Assembly (NCBI GenBank): GCA_947561715.1 | Contig: OX387198.1 | Span: 186,001 to 250,000, forward strand | DNA from: Ascidia mentula | Taxonomy: Eukaryota; Chordata; Ascidiacea; Phlebobranchia; Ascidiidae | Reading direction: 5' to 3' | DNA: 64,000 nt | Shown: positions 54,236 through 64,000 of the stretch, one piece after another | Numbering within the stretch: the first letter of the stretch is position 1 | How the letters are laid out: every line of letters begins with the position of its first letter | The notes under the pieces: generated by a model | Told to the model about the DNA's origin: nothing | What the model saw: only the letters and a program-made list of their open reading frames with translations | The model's database searches: none | Position numbers and translations under genes: made by a program

Positions 54236-54816
54236 GTAAGTATTGCTTAGAAATACAGTGTAAATGCCTCCTGGACAAATATTGTATTCAATAATTTTCC
54301 TCGCCTCTTCAAAACTGTACATAACGAATTCTTCGGTCGAATTGTAAGGTTGCAGTTATAACATACAAGTAGAACGTTGATTCCAAAATAGAATAGAACT
54401 GTAGGCTGATTCGATCATAATGGTGATTCAGAAAAGAATGTAGTTACAGACACACATGAGTATTCATGCTTGGAAGCTGATTGGTAGTTTATGTCACGTG
54501 ACGCTTGTGACGCTTGAAATAATATGATACAAGGACAAGGATGCAGGATATCGTAAAATATGGCGCAACTAGGTTATATGCTGGTAAACAGGATGTAGGT
54601 GTTTTACATTAACTGAAGACAAAATACTTCAAAAGACAAATGGTTCACGAAGGCGTTATCGGATTATGTTGCGCTAGAGGTTGCAATCGGTTGCGATTTC
54701 ATGGTGCTTTGTGCAGTGCTGTAAAATATGTGTGAAGTTTCTATTGGACGACTGTTACAATAGAAATGCTTGCATGTTACCTAATTCTTACTGTAGATGC
54801 TCAAACCACATCACGT

Positions 54817-55167
54817 ACGGGCAATAAGGGATTTCCCCGTTTCATGCGTGGCTACTTTAACTTTAGTTTTCACGAAGACTTAGCAACATAACGACTCTAA
54901 TATTTAGTTTAAGTTTGGAAAAACGTTGTTATGTATTAAGAGCATATTGGTTTTTTTTGCGGGATTTGCTTGAAGACCGTGTATTTCTACACTTTAGGGC
55001 GTGTCCAGCATTTTTGTTTAAGTAAGATGTTTTGCCTGTGTTTGAAATACCTCTGTGTAGTTCCTTGCTAACTATTTTGGTTCGGAAAGAGTGATATTTT
55101 CAACAAACATGTCCGAAACGCTAGTTTAACCATACCACGCATGAACCGGGGAAATCCCACTGCCCGT
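54817..55167. mobile_element. Inverted-repeat element in gene C intron 1
   Basis: Ends ACGGGCAATAAGGGATTTCC and, read inward from the right, ACGGGCAGTGGGATTTCCCC. Both continue into TTCATGCGTGG. The inverted repeats are about 36 bp and the element about 351 bp, with no coding capacity. Genes A and B lack it. No clear target duplication. Confidence 0.7.
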
Positions 55168-55394
55168 CCGTGAGGTTGTTAGGATCAATCAATTCTTATA
55201 ATACTTATTTTTCCGCGCAAGCAAAGTTGTTGCGAATTAATAACGACACGTAATATATTATGACTTAATAAATATTCCCTTCTAGTTTTAACTGATATCT
55301 ATGTTGAATATTTAAACCTTCCATAATTTAACAAACAAATCGCAAAAACACCTGAAATATAATTTGTGTTGATGTTGTATTTATTTGTGTGCAG

Positions 55395-55458
55395 AATCCG
55401 AAGCTTCAGTCGGACAAGTTTGGCGAACATGAACAAGTGGATGGATCAGAAAGCAATG
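55395..55458 (+). CDS. Gene C exon 2
   Basis: 64-bp exon reading NPKLQSDKFGEHEQVDGSES, acceptor ATTTGTGTGCAG, donor ATG|GTAAAG, phases 0 to 1. Confidence 0.72.
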
Positions 55459-55804
55459 GTAAAGTTTGGATATTACTGTGTGTTGTTTCTGTAAAACTCT
55501 ACACAGTGGACCATGATCCAATATTTCTATTTTGTTTAACTTTCACCACTGAATCCAACATTGGTCGAAAAATATTAAAACCGGATTAAATTTTGGAAGT
55601 GACAGCCCACCTTTCAATGTTTTAATTTTTTTTTTTTTTTTTTGTTGAAACTTTTTTCTGATGCATTTACTGATTAATGATACGGCTCCATAGCTCCACC
55701 TTGTGGAAGCACTAACCCAAACTTTTCCTCAAAGTATTTATTCCCAGCATATGTTGGTGTTCCAGCAAGTCCATGGTTTCATTGACAACAATTGTGTTTT
55801 AAAG

Positions 55805-55906
55805 AAACAAGTGGGAGAGATCGATCCTCAGCACTTGATGATGTCACCGACGACCAACTGAGTTCTGAATCTACATCGGGACAAACTGATCATCTCCAAC
55901 ACACAG
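55805..55906 (+). CDS. Gene C 102-bp cassette, copy 1
   Basis: ETSGRDRSSALDDVTDDQLS then SESTSGQTDHLQHT, phase 1 at both ends, donor ACAG|GTTAGG. Nearly identical to 38371-38472 and 57435-57536. Confidence 0.62.
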
Positions 55907-56090
55907 GTTAGGAAAACATTGAGATATTTAAAAAAAAATGCTTTTGTTGCTTTCACTGGTTGATGATACAGCTCCATAGCTCCACCTTGTGGAAGCACTA
56001 ACCCAAACTTTCCCTTAAAGTATTTATTCCCAGCATATGTTGGTGTTGCAGCAAGTCCATGGTTTCATTGACAACAATTGTGTTTTAAAG

Positions 56091-56852
56091 AAACAAGTGG
56101 GAGAGATCGATCCTCAGCACTTGATGATGTCACCGACGACCAACTGAGTTCTGAATCTACATCAGGACAAACTGATCATCTCCCAACACCTGAGGGCTCC
56201 AAGAAGACCAACCCAACACCTATGGATGCCGAGAAGACCACCTCTCCACTGAAGAAGCGTTTGAGGAGAAAGGAGACGCCCAACATCAAGAAGACCAACC
56301 CAACACCTGAGGATGCCGAGAATACCACCTCTCCACTGAAGAAGCGTTTGAGGAGAAAGAAGATGTCCAACACCAAGAAGACCAACCCAACACCTATGGA
56401 TGCCGAGAAGACCACCTCTCCACTGAAGAAGCGTTTGAGGAGAAAGGAGACGCCCAACACCAAGAAGACCAACCCAACACCTGAGGATGCCGAGAATACC
56501 ACCTCCCCACTGAAGAAGCGTTTGAGGAGAAAGAAGATGCCCAACACCAAGAAGACCAACCCAACAGCTGAGGATGCCGAGAAGACCACCTCTCCACTGA
56601 AGAAGCGTTTGAGGAGAAAGGAGACGCCCAACACCAAGAAGACCAACCCAACACCTGAGGATGCCGAGAATACCACCTCCCCACTGAAGAAGCGTTTGAG
56701 GAGAAAGGAGACGCCCAACACCAAGAAGACCAACCCAACACCTGAGGATGACGAGAAGACCACCTCCCCACTGAAGAAGCGTTTGAGGAGAAAGGAGACA
56801 CCCAACACCAAGAAGACTGACTTACCTTTGTCCTTTGAGCAGAATTCTCAAG
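56091..56852 (+). CDS. Gene C expanded basic-repeat exon
   Basis: 762-bp exon, phase 1 at both ends. It starts as the 102-bp cassette (ETSGRDRSSALDDVTDDQLS) but runs on into seven tandem units of 29 residues (87 bp each, about 56197-56805). A typical unit is KKTNPTPEDAEKTTSPLKKR followed by LRRKETPNT. Each holds a KKRLRRK cluster resembling a nuclear localisation signal and a PT/SP-rich acidic spacer. It ends SLPLSFEQNSQ-like sequence and donor CAAG|GTAAAC. Units alternate between two sequence subtypes. The start at 56078 of the longest open frame is intronic. Confidence 0.75.
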
Positions 56853-57434
56853 GTAAACAGACAACAGACATGTTTATCATTATCCACACTGTCAACATTT
56901 GATCCTCAAACCTCCTCTTCGGGGCATGCTTTAGTCAACCTTTTTTACAACAAACATTTGACAAATTTCACTGCCTCCACAAAATTCAAAACCTCAAAAA
57001 CTTTTGGTCACATTATGAACTAAAAACAACAAAATCTCTTATTTGATAATCTCGGGTGTAAAGTTAAAGCGAAATTGAATCCCAAGCAATAACTGTCAAG
57101 AGTGAGAGAGGTGAAGATGACAAGGAAAATGCTTGTGTTTATTTTGCAAATGTACTGAAAGAGTGGAATCCCGTGTAGATTTAGTACAAACATGTAAAAA
57201 TTATAAAATTGCCTTTTACCATTTAAATTTGTTTAATGGTGAAAGAATTAACAAAATGTGTTCCATGTTTTCATAAAAAAGCATTTTTTGGAGATTTCAA
57301 TGGTTGGTGATGCGACTCCATAGCTCCACCTTGTGGAAGCACTAACCCAAACTTTTCCTTAAAGTATTTATTACCAGCATATGTTGTTGTTGCAGCAAGT
57401 CCATGGTTTCATTGACAACAATTGTATTTTAAAG

Positions 57435-57536
57435 AAACAAGTGGGAGAGATCGATCCTCAGCACTTGATGATGTCACCGATGACCAACTGAGTTCTGAAT
57501 CTACATCGGGACAAACTGATCATCTCCAACACACAG
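57435..57536 (+). CDS. Gene C 102-bp cassette, copy 3
   Basis: Same cassette with the normal CACACAG|GTTAGG donor, phase 1 at both ends, preceded by the same ~200 bp of intron as the other copies. Confidence 0.62.
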
Positions 57537-57819
57537 GTTAGGAAAACATTGAGATATTTCATTTGGTGATGACAGTGATTTGTATAATCACCACAAAGTG
57601 TAAAAGTGTTTGCTTTGCTACTTGGGGAACTAGAACATCTACAATCACTTAGCTGCACCGAAGAGACCAAGTAGATTAAAACAGTTGCTATTTGTCTGCA
57701 CCTCACAGAATCCATTTGTTGTAATGTTCAATTTTCTTGGCCTAAAATTCAACTACTTGCAGTATATATTGAAAACACAAACATTATGAAACAAAACACT
57801 ACAACATATATCTGTAGGA

Positions 57820-57960
57820 CCTATAAAGCAATTAAACCAATGGAAATCCTGTTATCAAGGCCGTCTGCCGTAATGCATCTAGCGACTGTTCCGCTTGTTT
57901 CCCAATGACCGTTGATGGGTCTTGTGACTTACATAGGGACCTAGTGTTGTTCAAAGTTTA
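57820..57960. repeat. Dispersed repeat, relative of 9480-9620
   Basis: Shares GGGTCTTGTGACTTACATAG and flanking sequence with 9480-9620. Ends not defined. Confidence 0.6.
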
Positions 57961-58128
57961 AAAAATAAAATTTGTGTGTGTGTTTATAGGGAATAGATTC
58001 ATTAAGAGTCAATATCCAACCTTCAGATCATCATGCTTGCAGTCTTTACTGCAGTTTAAACTTGAAACAGACTTGTGACAAAAAATATTTGTCTTTAAAC
58101 TTTTATTCCAACAATTTTTCTTCACAAG

Positions 58129-58209
58129 GCGCTGATGGAGGTCAAAGTTCATCTGGTGTTAAAGTACAACAACAATCCCATGCTACAGAGAATCGTCAAC
58201 AAGAACAAG
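58129..58209 (+). CDS. Gene C linker exon
   Basis: 81-bp exon, phase 1 at both ends: GADGGQSSSGVKVQQQSHAT then ENRQQEQ. Acceptor TTTTTCTTCACAAG, donor CAAG|GTACAT. Related to gene B exon 3 through VKVQQQ. Confidence 0.6.
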
Positions 58210-58796
58210 GTACATAACAGTAGCAAAAGAGCAATAATAACAATTAAGCTGCAGACAGTAGTCCATTAGAGCTGTTTTGACCTGTAAGGATTTAAAAGTA
58301 TCACAAAGTGGAAAATTCTCTGCTAGTTTAAAAGCTAGTTTTCTGTTACAGTCATTAGTTGCAGTGATGGGACCTAACATGTGAAGCAGTTTGCACTACT
58401 GTCTGCATCTCATGGTACAATGTATTGTAATGTGTCAATCAAGCTGGTCAATTTATCCTAACGCTTTTAAACATATTGTGACTCATCACAAGTCAGACAA
58501 AACTTCATGAAAAATAGTTTGTTTACCAAATTAAATTTTGTAAACTTGCATTCCTGTTTTTGTTCTTATTGGAACTTTTTGTGGAATATTTATTTGTCAC
58601 AAAATAGAAAGTAACTAAATCTTTGCTGTCATAAAAATATTGGAAAAATAACAAACTCCCACATGTGAGATGTAGAAAATGAAACTATTTTCACCATAGA
58701 CCAGGGGTCAACAAACTGTGGTTTACGGGTTTAAATGAAATTATTTACAAAACTAAACTTTGAGATAATTGATCTGTAACTATGGCAATTGTGCAG

Positions 58797-58874
58797 ACTC
58801 AACTAGATCCAAGTCCAGTTTTTTGAGAATGATTTTCCCTCGGTTTGGAAAGAAAGACTCCCCCAACCACCCAG
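58797..58874 (+). CDS. Gene C linker exon, basic
   Basis: 78-bp exon, phase 1 at both ends: DSTRSKSSFLRMIFPRFGKK then DSPNHP. Acceptor GCAATTGTGCAG, donor CCAG|GTAACA. Basic and hydrophobic, unlike the acidic linkers. The TPR exon of gene C would lie beyond the window. Confidence 0.6.
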
Positions 58875-59135
58875 GTAACATTAAGAATGACCACTCTACA
58901 CTGGATGGTAATTCTAATTTATTGTTGACTGATGACCAAGCCATTATAACATTTATGTGTATGGCAATAAAATCTATGAAATTCAGTTTCCAAGGTCAAC
59001 TGCAATATTGCATGTTGTGGAGGGGGCATGAACGGTCCTGGAGGGCTGCTTATGTATCTTTGGTATATTAGTGAAAACAGTAGGTCTGCAAAAGAAAACA
59101 GCAATCTACCAATTTTACCAACCTGAGTTGACGTT

Positions 59136-62100
59136 AGTAGTATATAGGTGACAGAGGAGAGAATCTCAGAGACTTCCTTCCTGTCTCTGAGATTCTTATT
59201 CCGATTGGGAGACAGGAAAGAGTGCTCTCTCAGTTTCTTACGTATGCATTGTAAAGGGCGAAATATCTTAGGGAGACACTCACAGGTACTCTCTGTTTTC
59301 CGGTCTTGATTGGGAGTACGTTACAATTCTCACTGAACCGGAACGAGAGCGCAGAGAGAGAGACACTATTATTAGTCATGACCCCGGTCTGACCCTTGTC
59401 CATCGAGTTGTTAGCCGTTTTCGTCTCGGTGTGCATAAGATTGATCTCGGTCATTGTAACGTGCATGCGGGCAGGTTAAATTTAAATAATTGCGTGAATT
59501 ATGTTCGCCGCTCAGTGGCAATAAAATTGTGATTCGTCAATGTTTTTGATGTCGCATGCGTAAATTATGCCATTCGGTGAAAATTATTTCGCGTATCGCT
59601 TTTTGAAGCTGATCTCGGTGTGGGTTTTTTTGACATTGCGTTTAAAATTCATGTTGGTATAATTGGGCTCAATTACCGATTCGTACCATTATCAGTTTGG
59701 CCTTGTCGTGTGCGGGTTACGGGCGTGGAATTTTAAACGCGACGACAGATGGAAATCATTCGATTTGCGTTGTTCGTTTTTGCGTTAATATGGAATATGC
59801 GCACCCGTTTACATGCCTTAATTCTAGACCAACCGGGAGTGGAAAGACTTGTTTTGTCGCGCGCATGATAAAGGAAAATCTCATCGTGCCCCGTCCAGAA
59901 CGGATTATTTGGTATTATGTTCAATGGCATCCTGCGTACGAGACCCTACCTGACACAATTGAATTCGTTCAGGGCTCCTACCTCTGTCGAGACAGGCGTG
60001 CGAACCCTTTTGATACTTGATGTGTGAAAGCAGTAAAATCGTCTCGCGTTTGTTCACATTGGGCAGTCATCATAAAGACACGAGTATAATTTACATCCTG
60101 CAGAACTTCTTTCTAAAGGGCAGCGAGCATCGAACAATCAGTTTGAATGCGCATTATTTTTTTGTGTTTAAGAATCCCCGAGATTCTTCCCAAATCACAC
60201 ACCTCGTGAAACAAGTATTCCCCTCTCACGTGAAAACCGTGCGAGAGTCAAATATGGGCGCCACGTCATCTCCGCACGGTTATTTGGTATTCGATTGTCG
60301 GCAGGAAACACCTGACAAGCTTCTTATGGGGGCCGGAGTGTTTGCGGGTGAAACTTCGTTCGCTTACGTTCCGAAAAACTTTCGAAATATTCCGTCGTCT
60401 TGACAAACACGCGCCTGATTTAAATAAGCTCTGCAAGGCTGCTAGTGCGAAGCACTGGTTCTCCGGTTAAGACACTTACACACTACACAAACCGCGCCGC
60501 AAGCATTTCAAACATTCACGTGTTGTTGTATCGGGTATCGTCGCTGTATGGCAAAGTGATCTGGTTGATGTGCAATCACTGTCATCTCGAAACCGTGGTG
60601 AGCGTTATTTGGTGACCATCATCCATGTTTTTTCGAAACACGTTTGGGTTTGTTGGCATTAAAAGAAAAACGGGTTCAAATCTTGAGCGTGTTTTCGATC
60701 ACGTGATGCGAGCAAGCGGACGTCTACAGGATCTGTTACAAACCGATGCGAGTCGTGAGTTTTTCAACGGGGTCTTTCAGGCTTTCCAGGCATCGAATTC
60801 GATTTTACGTCACATACGATTAGGAAACGAAAGCGTCGGTCGTGGAACGATTTAATCGCACGCTGAAAGATCGAGCGTGGCGATATTTGACGAGCGTCGA
60901 CAGTGAAAAGTTTATCGATGTGACGCAAATACTGGCGAGTTACAATCACTTCCATCATCGTAGCAATGGCATATCCCCGGTCGCGGTCAGTCATGCAAAC
61001 GAGGAAGAAGTTTGGAATAATTTGTACGGTGAGCAGCCATGTCCGGATACCTGTGCGCTTCCCACCGATGCACCTGTTCGCGTTACTTTCGCCACAGCTC
61101 GCTTTAAAAAGACCACGTTCGCCAGTAGAGTCAGGAGATATTTTTTATCTTTTAGCGGCGTAGTGGACGCCCACCGACTTACAAAGTGCGTGATCACAGC
61201 GGTGACATTATGGAGGGGTGACGTTTTACGAGCAGGAATTACAGCGTGTGGAAGAGAGACATTCAAGGTGGGAAAAATTTTGCGAACGAGAAAAAGTCGT
61301 GACGTTAAACAATACCTGGTGAAGTGGCGACATTATGGCGAGCAGTTTAACTCCTGGATCGATGGACGAGAGTTCAGAAGGGGTCCCAAAAAGAAGCGTT
61401 GAGTGGTGGTTTTAAGGCAGGAACGTTCCTCTATCGGAGGTGGTGTTCGTGTTTCAGATTATCATCAAATATTCCGTGGTTGTGACGAGCTTGCTTAACC
61501 TAACGGCGGGGAGCCCTTACCAAACACAGTGGACCGCCCTGGTTTCCAGCTCTATGGGTTACATATTACCGGCCCCTGAATTGAAGAAATAAACTGAAAA
61601 CTGAAGCTCCTAAACGCGATGTACGTGACCCGTTTGATATTTCGCACAGTGGAAGCACGCTTCGGTACACGCTCGAAGCCGGCCATTATGAAACGGGTCG
61701 AATTCTGGTGCAACGAATGCGACAGTAGAAGGATTTCAAGATCAAGCGCCTGGCCGGTCACACTGCACACGTTCCTGAAGGTTTTGCAGTAACGCTTTCA
61801 CCCAAACTCGCCTCTATGCTTGGTTTCGAGCGCACCGAACTGCCACCAGGCCGGCATACGAGCGTGCATCCATGCGACGTTTCCTCGGATTTCTCGGGGA
61901 TATTCGTCTACACAGACATCGTACAGTCGCGCTCTGTTGGTAATACCATGAGCCCGCTGCTGGAGATCGTTCCGGCTGGAGGTGAAATTGGCAAAAAGCA
62001 TCGTTTGGTTTAACATCCGGTTCGCGTGCGACGATTCGACACCATCGAAAAGGCTTCATATGACGATAGAGGCAAACCGATATCATTTCAAGCGGGTGAC

Positions 62101-64000
62101 GTTCACTTTCGCAAGAAGTCGTTACGCCTTTTACCATGTCTTGCCAAAAGCCGTACAACGCCGAGGCCGACATTGATTGGGCGGATTGTTCGCGAGTTTG
62201 GGGCGCGCCGTGTTGCCTGTTCTGAAGTCGAGCGCGCGGCAAGTAGGAAAACAGTTTTTAGTTTTTCTTCGGCTTCTTGTAGGGGAAACACCCAATGAAA
62301 GCGATTGCGCATTAGTTGCGCCGCTTTGTAATGTATTTGACCAAGGTAATCTGTGAACCTGTCAATCAACTCTTGCGGTTGGCCTGTTGTGACGAAACAC
62401 TCACCTTGTTCGAACTCAGGTACGTCACTGCACACGGAAACGTTGAGAGGAATGTGTACAGCTTGGCATTCCGTATTATCCGTTCTTCCGTGTAAATTAT
62501 GCTGACTCAGCATCGCCTCGAAGTCATAGCAAATCACAAATGAATAAAAGCGATGTTGCGGCGGTAAGTCAATGCCGCACAGTTTCAAGCGTTCGAAAAT
62601 CGTTGGTCTGATGGAAAATGCGCCACTTGAAAATATCTCACGTGTGACAAGAAAACACGTTTTCTGGTGTTGTGTACAGCGGTCAGCCCAAGTAAAGGTT
62701 ACTTTGCACATCGGACAAGCAAAGGTCGATGCGTACGTAGAAAAAGAGACAGAAATGATCGTTTGTTAAATCCAGGTTCATGATCGTTGTGCGCTTTTTC
62801 TTAGCCGTTGAAAACTTCGGTTCAAAATATCGCACGCTCCCAGCCCCTTTAGCCTGAAGACGTTGATATTTAAACCAAAGCACATTTCCCGCCTGTGAAT
62901 TTCAGTCATAACTCGGTGGCGATGCGACCAAGGCTACCGCCCTATGGCATCTTCAGGTGCGATACATCGAAAAACACATAGGTTGTCTGTGATCGGTCGA
63001 CCGTCAATCGTTTCATGAAATGTGATGAGACCCGTGTTGAGCGTGAGAAACCTCGGTGAATTGACTGGATTTCTTATCCAGGCGTGTGGTGTGTAAAAAA
63101 CGTAGAAAGCAAGGTTTGTCAACGCTTCCACTGTCCATTTTGAATCGGGACGCTTTTGCCTGATGATTTCCAAATGATCTGCTCCAGCGAGCTTTTGAAA
63201 GAACGCGAAACATCATCCCGTGAGCGGATCAGAAAAGGTGTGGGGAATTGCATTGTTATCCGACGCATGAAAATATCGTCGTTCCCCAGAATGGTTTCTA
63301 ACGTGAAACCGAAACTGCAATAAATTTTGAAAGTTCTCTGGCCGTCGCCTAATGTGACGTGGACCATGTGATCAACACGTGACCAAACGATCGACAGCGA
63401 AAAATTGTACAATGACGTCACACGTCCAATTCGGGCGTCTGCCGGCGGTTGCTCAACGGAAACATATAATTGCCAGTTCGAACCGCCGTCTGCTTGCAAA
63501 GCAATCGGTGATTTTGGAGATCTGCGACAAATGCAATGACTTCATTCAAATGTAGTAATTATGTGAAACGAGTACTACCTGAAGTCGCTCACGTGTGAGG
63601 TCTCCGCGGACGACGGTTCGTTTCGCGTTTTTGGCAACGCGTTTGACAAACCAAGATTATTCAATGCGTCATTGTATGCCCACTAATAGATTCCATTGCC
63701 CCGAATCCCGGAAACGTGTGACTCTGATTCCGTTCCGAGTAGTCCCCGATACAGCGATCTGGTTTGAACTTTTCTCTTCCAAGTTTACGATTTCCACCTC
63801 ATGTCGTCGCGTTTAAAATTACACGCCCGTAACCCGCACACGACAAGGTCAAACTGATAATGGTACGAATCGGTAATTGAACCCAATTATACCAACATGA
63901 ATTTCCCACGCCGAGATCAGCTTCAAAAAGCGATACGCGAAATAATTTTCACCGAATGGCATAATTTACGCATGCGACATCAAAAACATTGACGAATCAC
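59136..64000 (+). mobile_element. Polinton/Maverick fossil (runs off window)
   Basis: Left terminal inverted repeat starts AGTAGTATATAGG at 59136 and extends to about 59755. Then come a packaging-ATPase fragment (about 59810-60400, P-loop-type PTGSGKT), an integrase fragment (about 60600-61020) with a chromodomain-like tail (to about 61400), a capsid-type fragment similar to the F54H12.2-like Polinton protein (about 61630-62110), and type B DNA polymerase fragments on the minus strand (about 62240-63500). From 63780 the right-end repeat begins, so most of a much shortened element is present. It is broken in many places. Intact Polintons are about 15-20 kb; this would be near 5.5 kb. Confidence 0.88.

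Noticed and set aside
56176-56811. 211-residue hydrophobic minus-strand frame across the 87-bp repeats
   Set aside because: Repeat periodicity (87 = 29 codons) keeps all frames open; the plus-strand exon has matching splice phases.

Overview
This is animal nuclear DNA: A/T-rich, with short spliced introns (mostly 100-1,000 bp) and dense in small DNA transposons. One host gene is firmly identified from conserved protein blocks, the Rab3 exchange factor MADD (DENN/MADD), on the minus strand. Gene compactness, MITE density and Polinton/Gypsy fossils fit a tunicate such as Ciona, but that placement is inference.

Layout. 1-9.08 kb: a 20-bp minisatellite, then the 3' part of a plus-strand TPR-protein gene (gene A; exon 2, two alternative-looking 3' TPR exons and a linker exon) with a Gypsy fossil and a TTAA-type MITE. 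9.95-13.08 kb: a partial, second copy of the 3' end of MADD. 13.3-18.5 kb: two copies of a dispersed repeat, with a hAT-type MITE in one and a TTAA-type MITE in the other. 18.5-33.05 kb: MADD itself (28 recognised exons from the uDENN region to the C-terminal PH-like region). 33.7-49.4 kb: gene B, a complete-looking member of the TPR family, read away from MADD and carrying a Polinton fossil and a Gypsy fossil in introns. 49.4-54.2 kb: copied flank of the TPR block plus small inverted-repeat elements. 54.2 kb to the end: gene C, a third family member with an expanded basic repeat exon; a Polinton fossil occupies its intron from 59.14 kb on, and the TPR exon is beyond the window.

How it fits together. 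In the TPR family all recognised internal exons downstream of exon 2 begin and end in phase 1, so linker exons can be skipped, duplicated or combined freely, and each block offers two different TPR 3' exons. Blocks A and B (870-9080 and about 42650-51715) are direct duplicates about 41.8 kb apart with MADD between them. Three observations stand out: the modular phase-1 TPR family with a variable patch in its TPR exons; an inverted 34-nt copy of a MADD exon inside a MITE in a downstream MADD intron, able to fold with the exon; and MITE, Gypsy and Polinton insertions whose filled and empty sites order the duplications in time.
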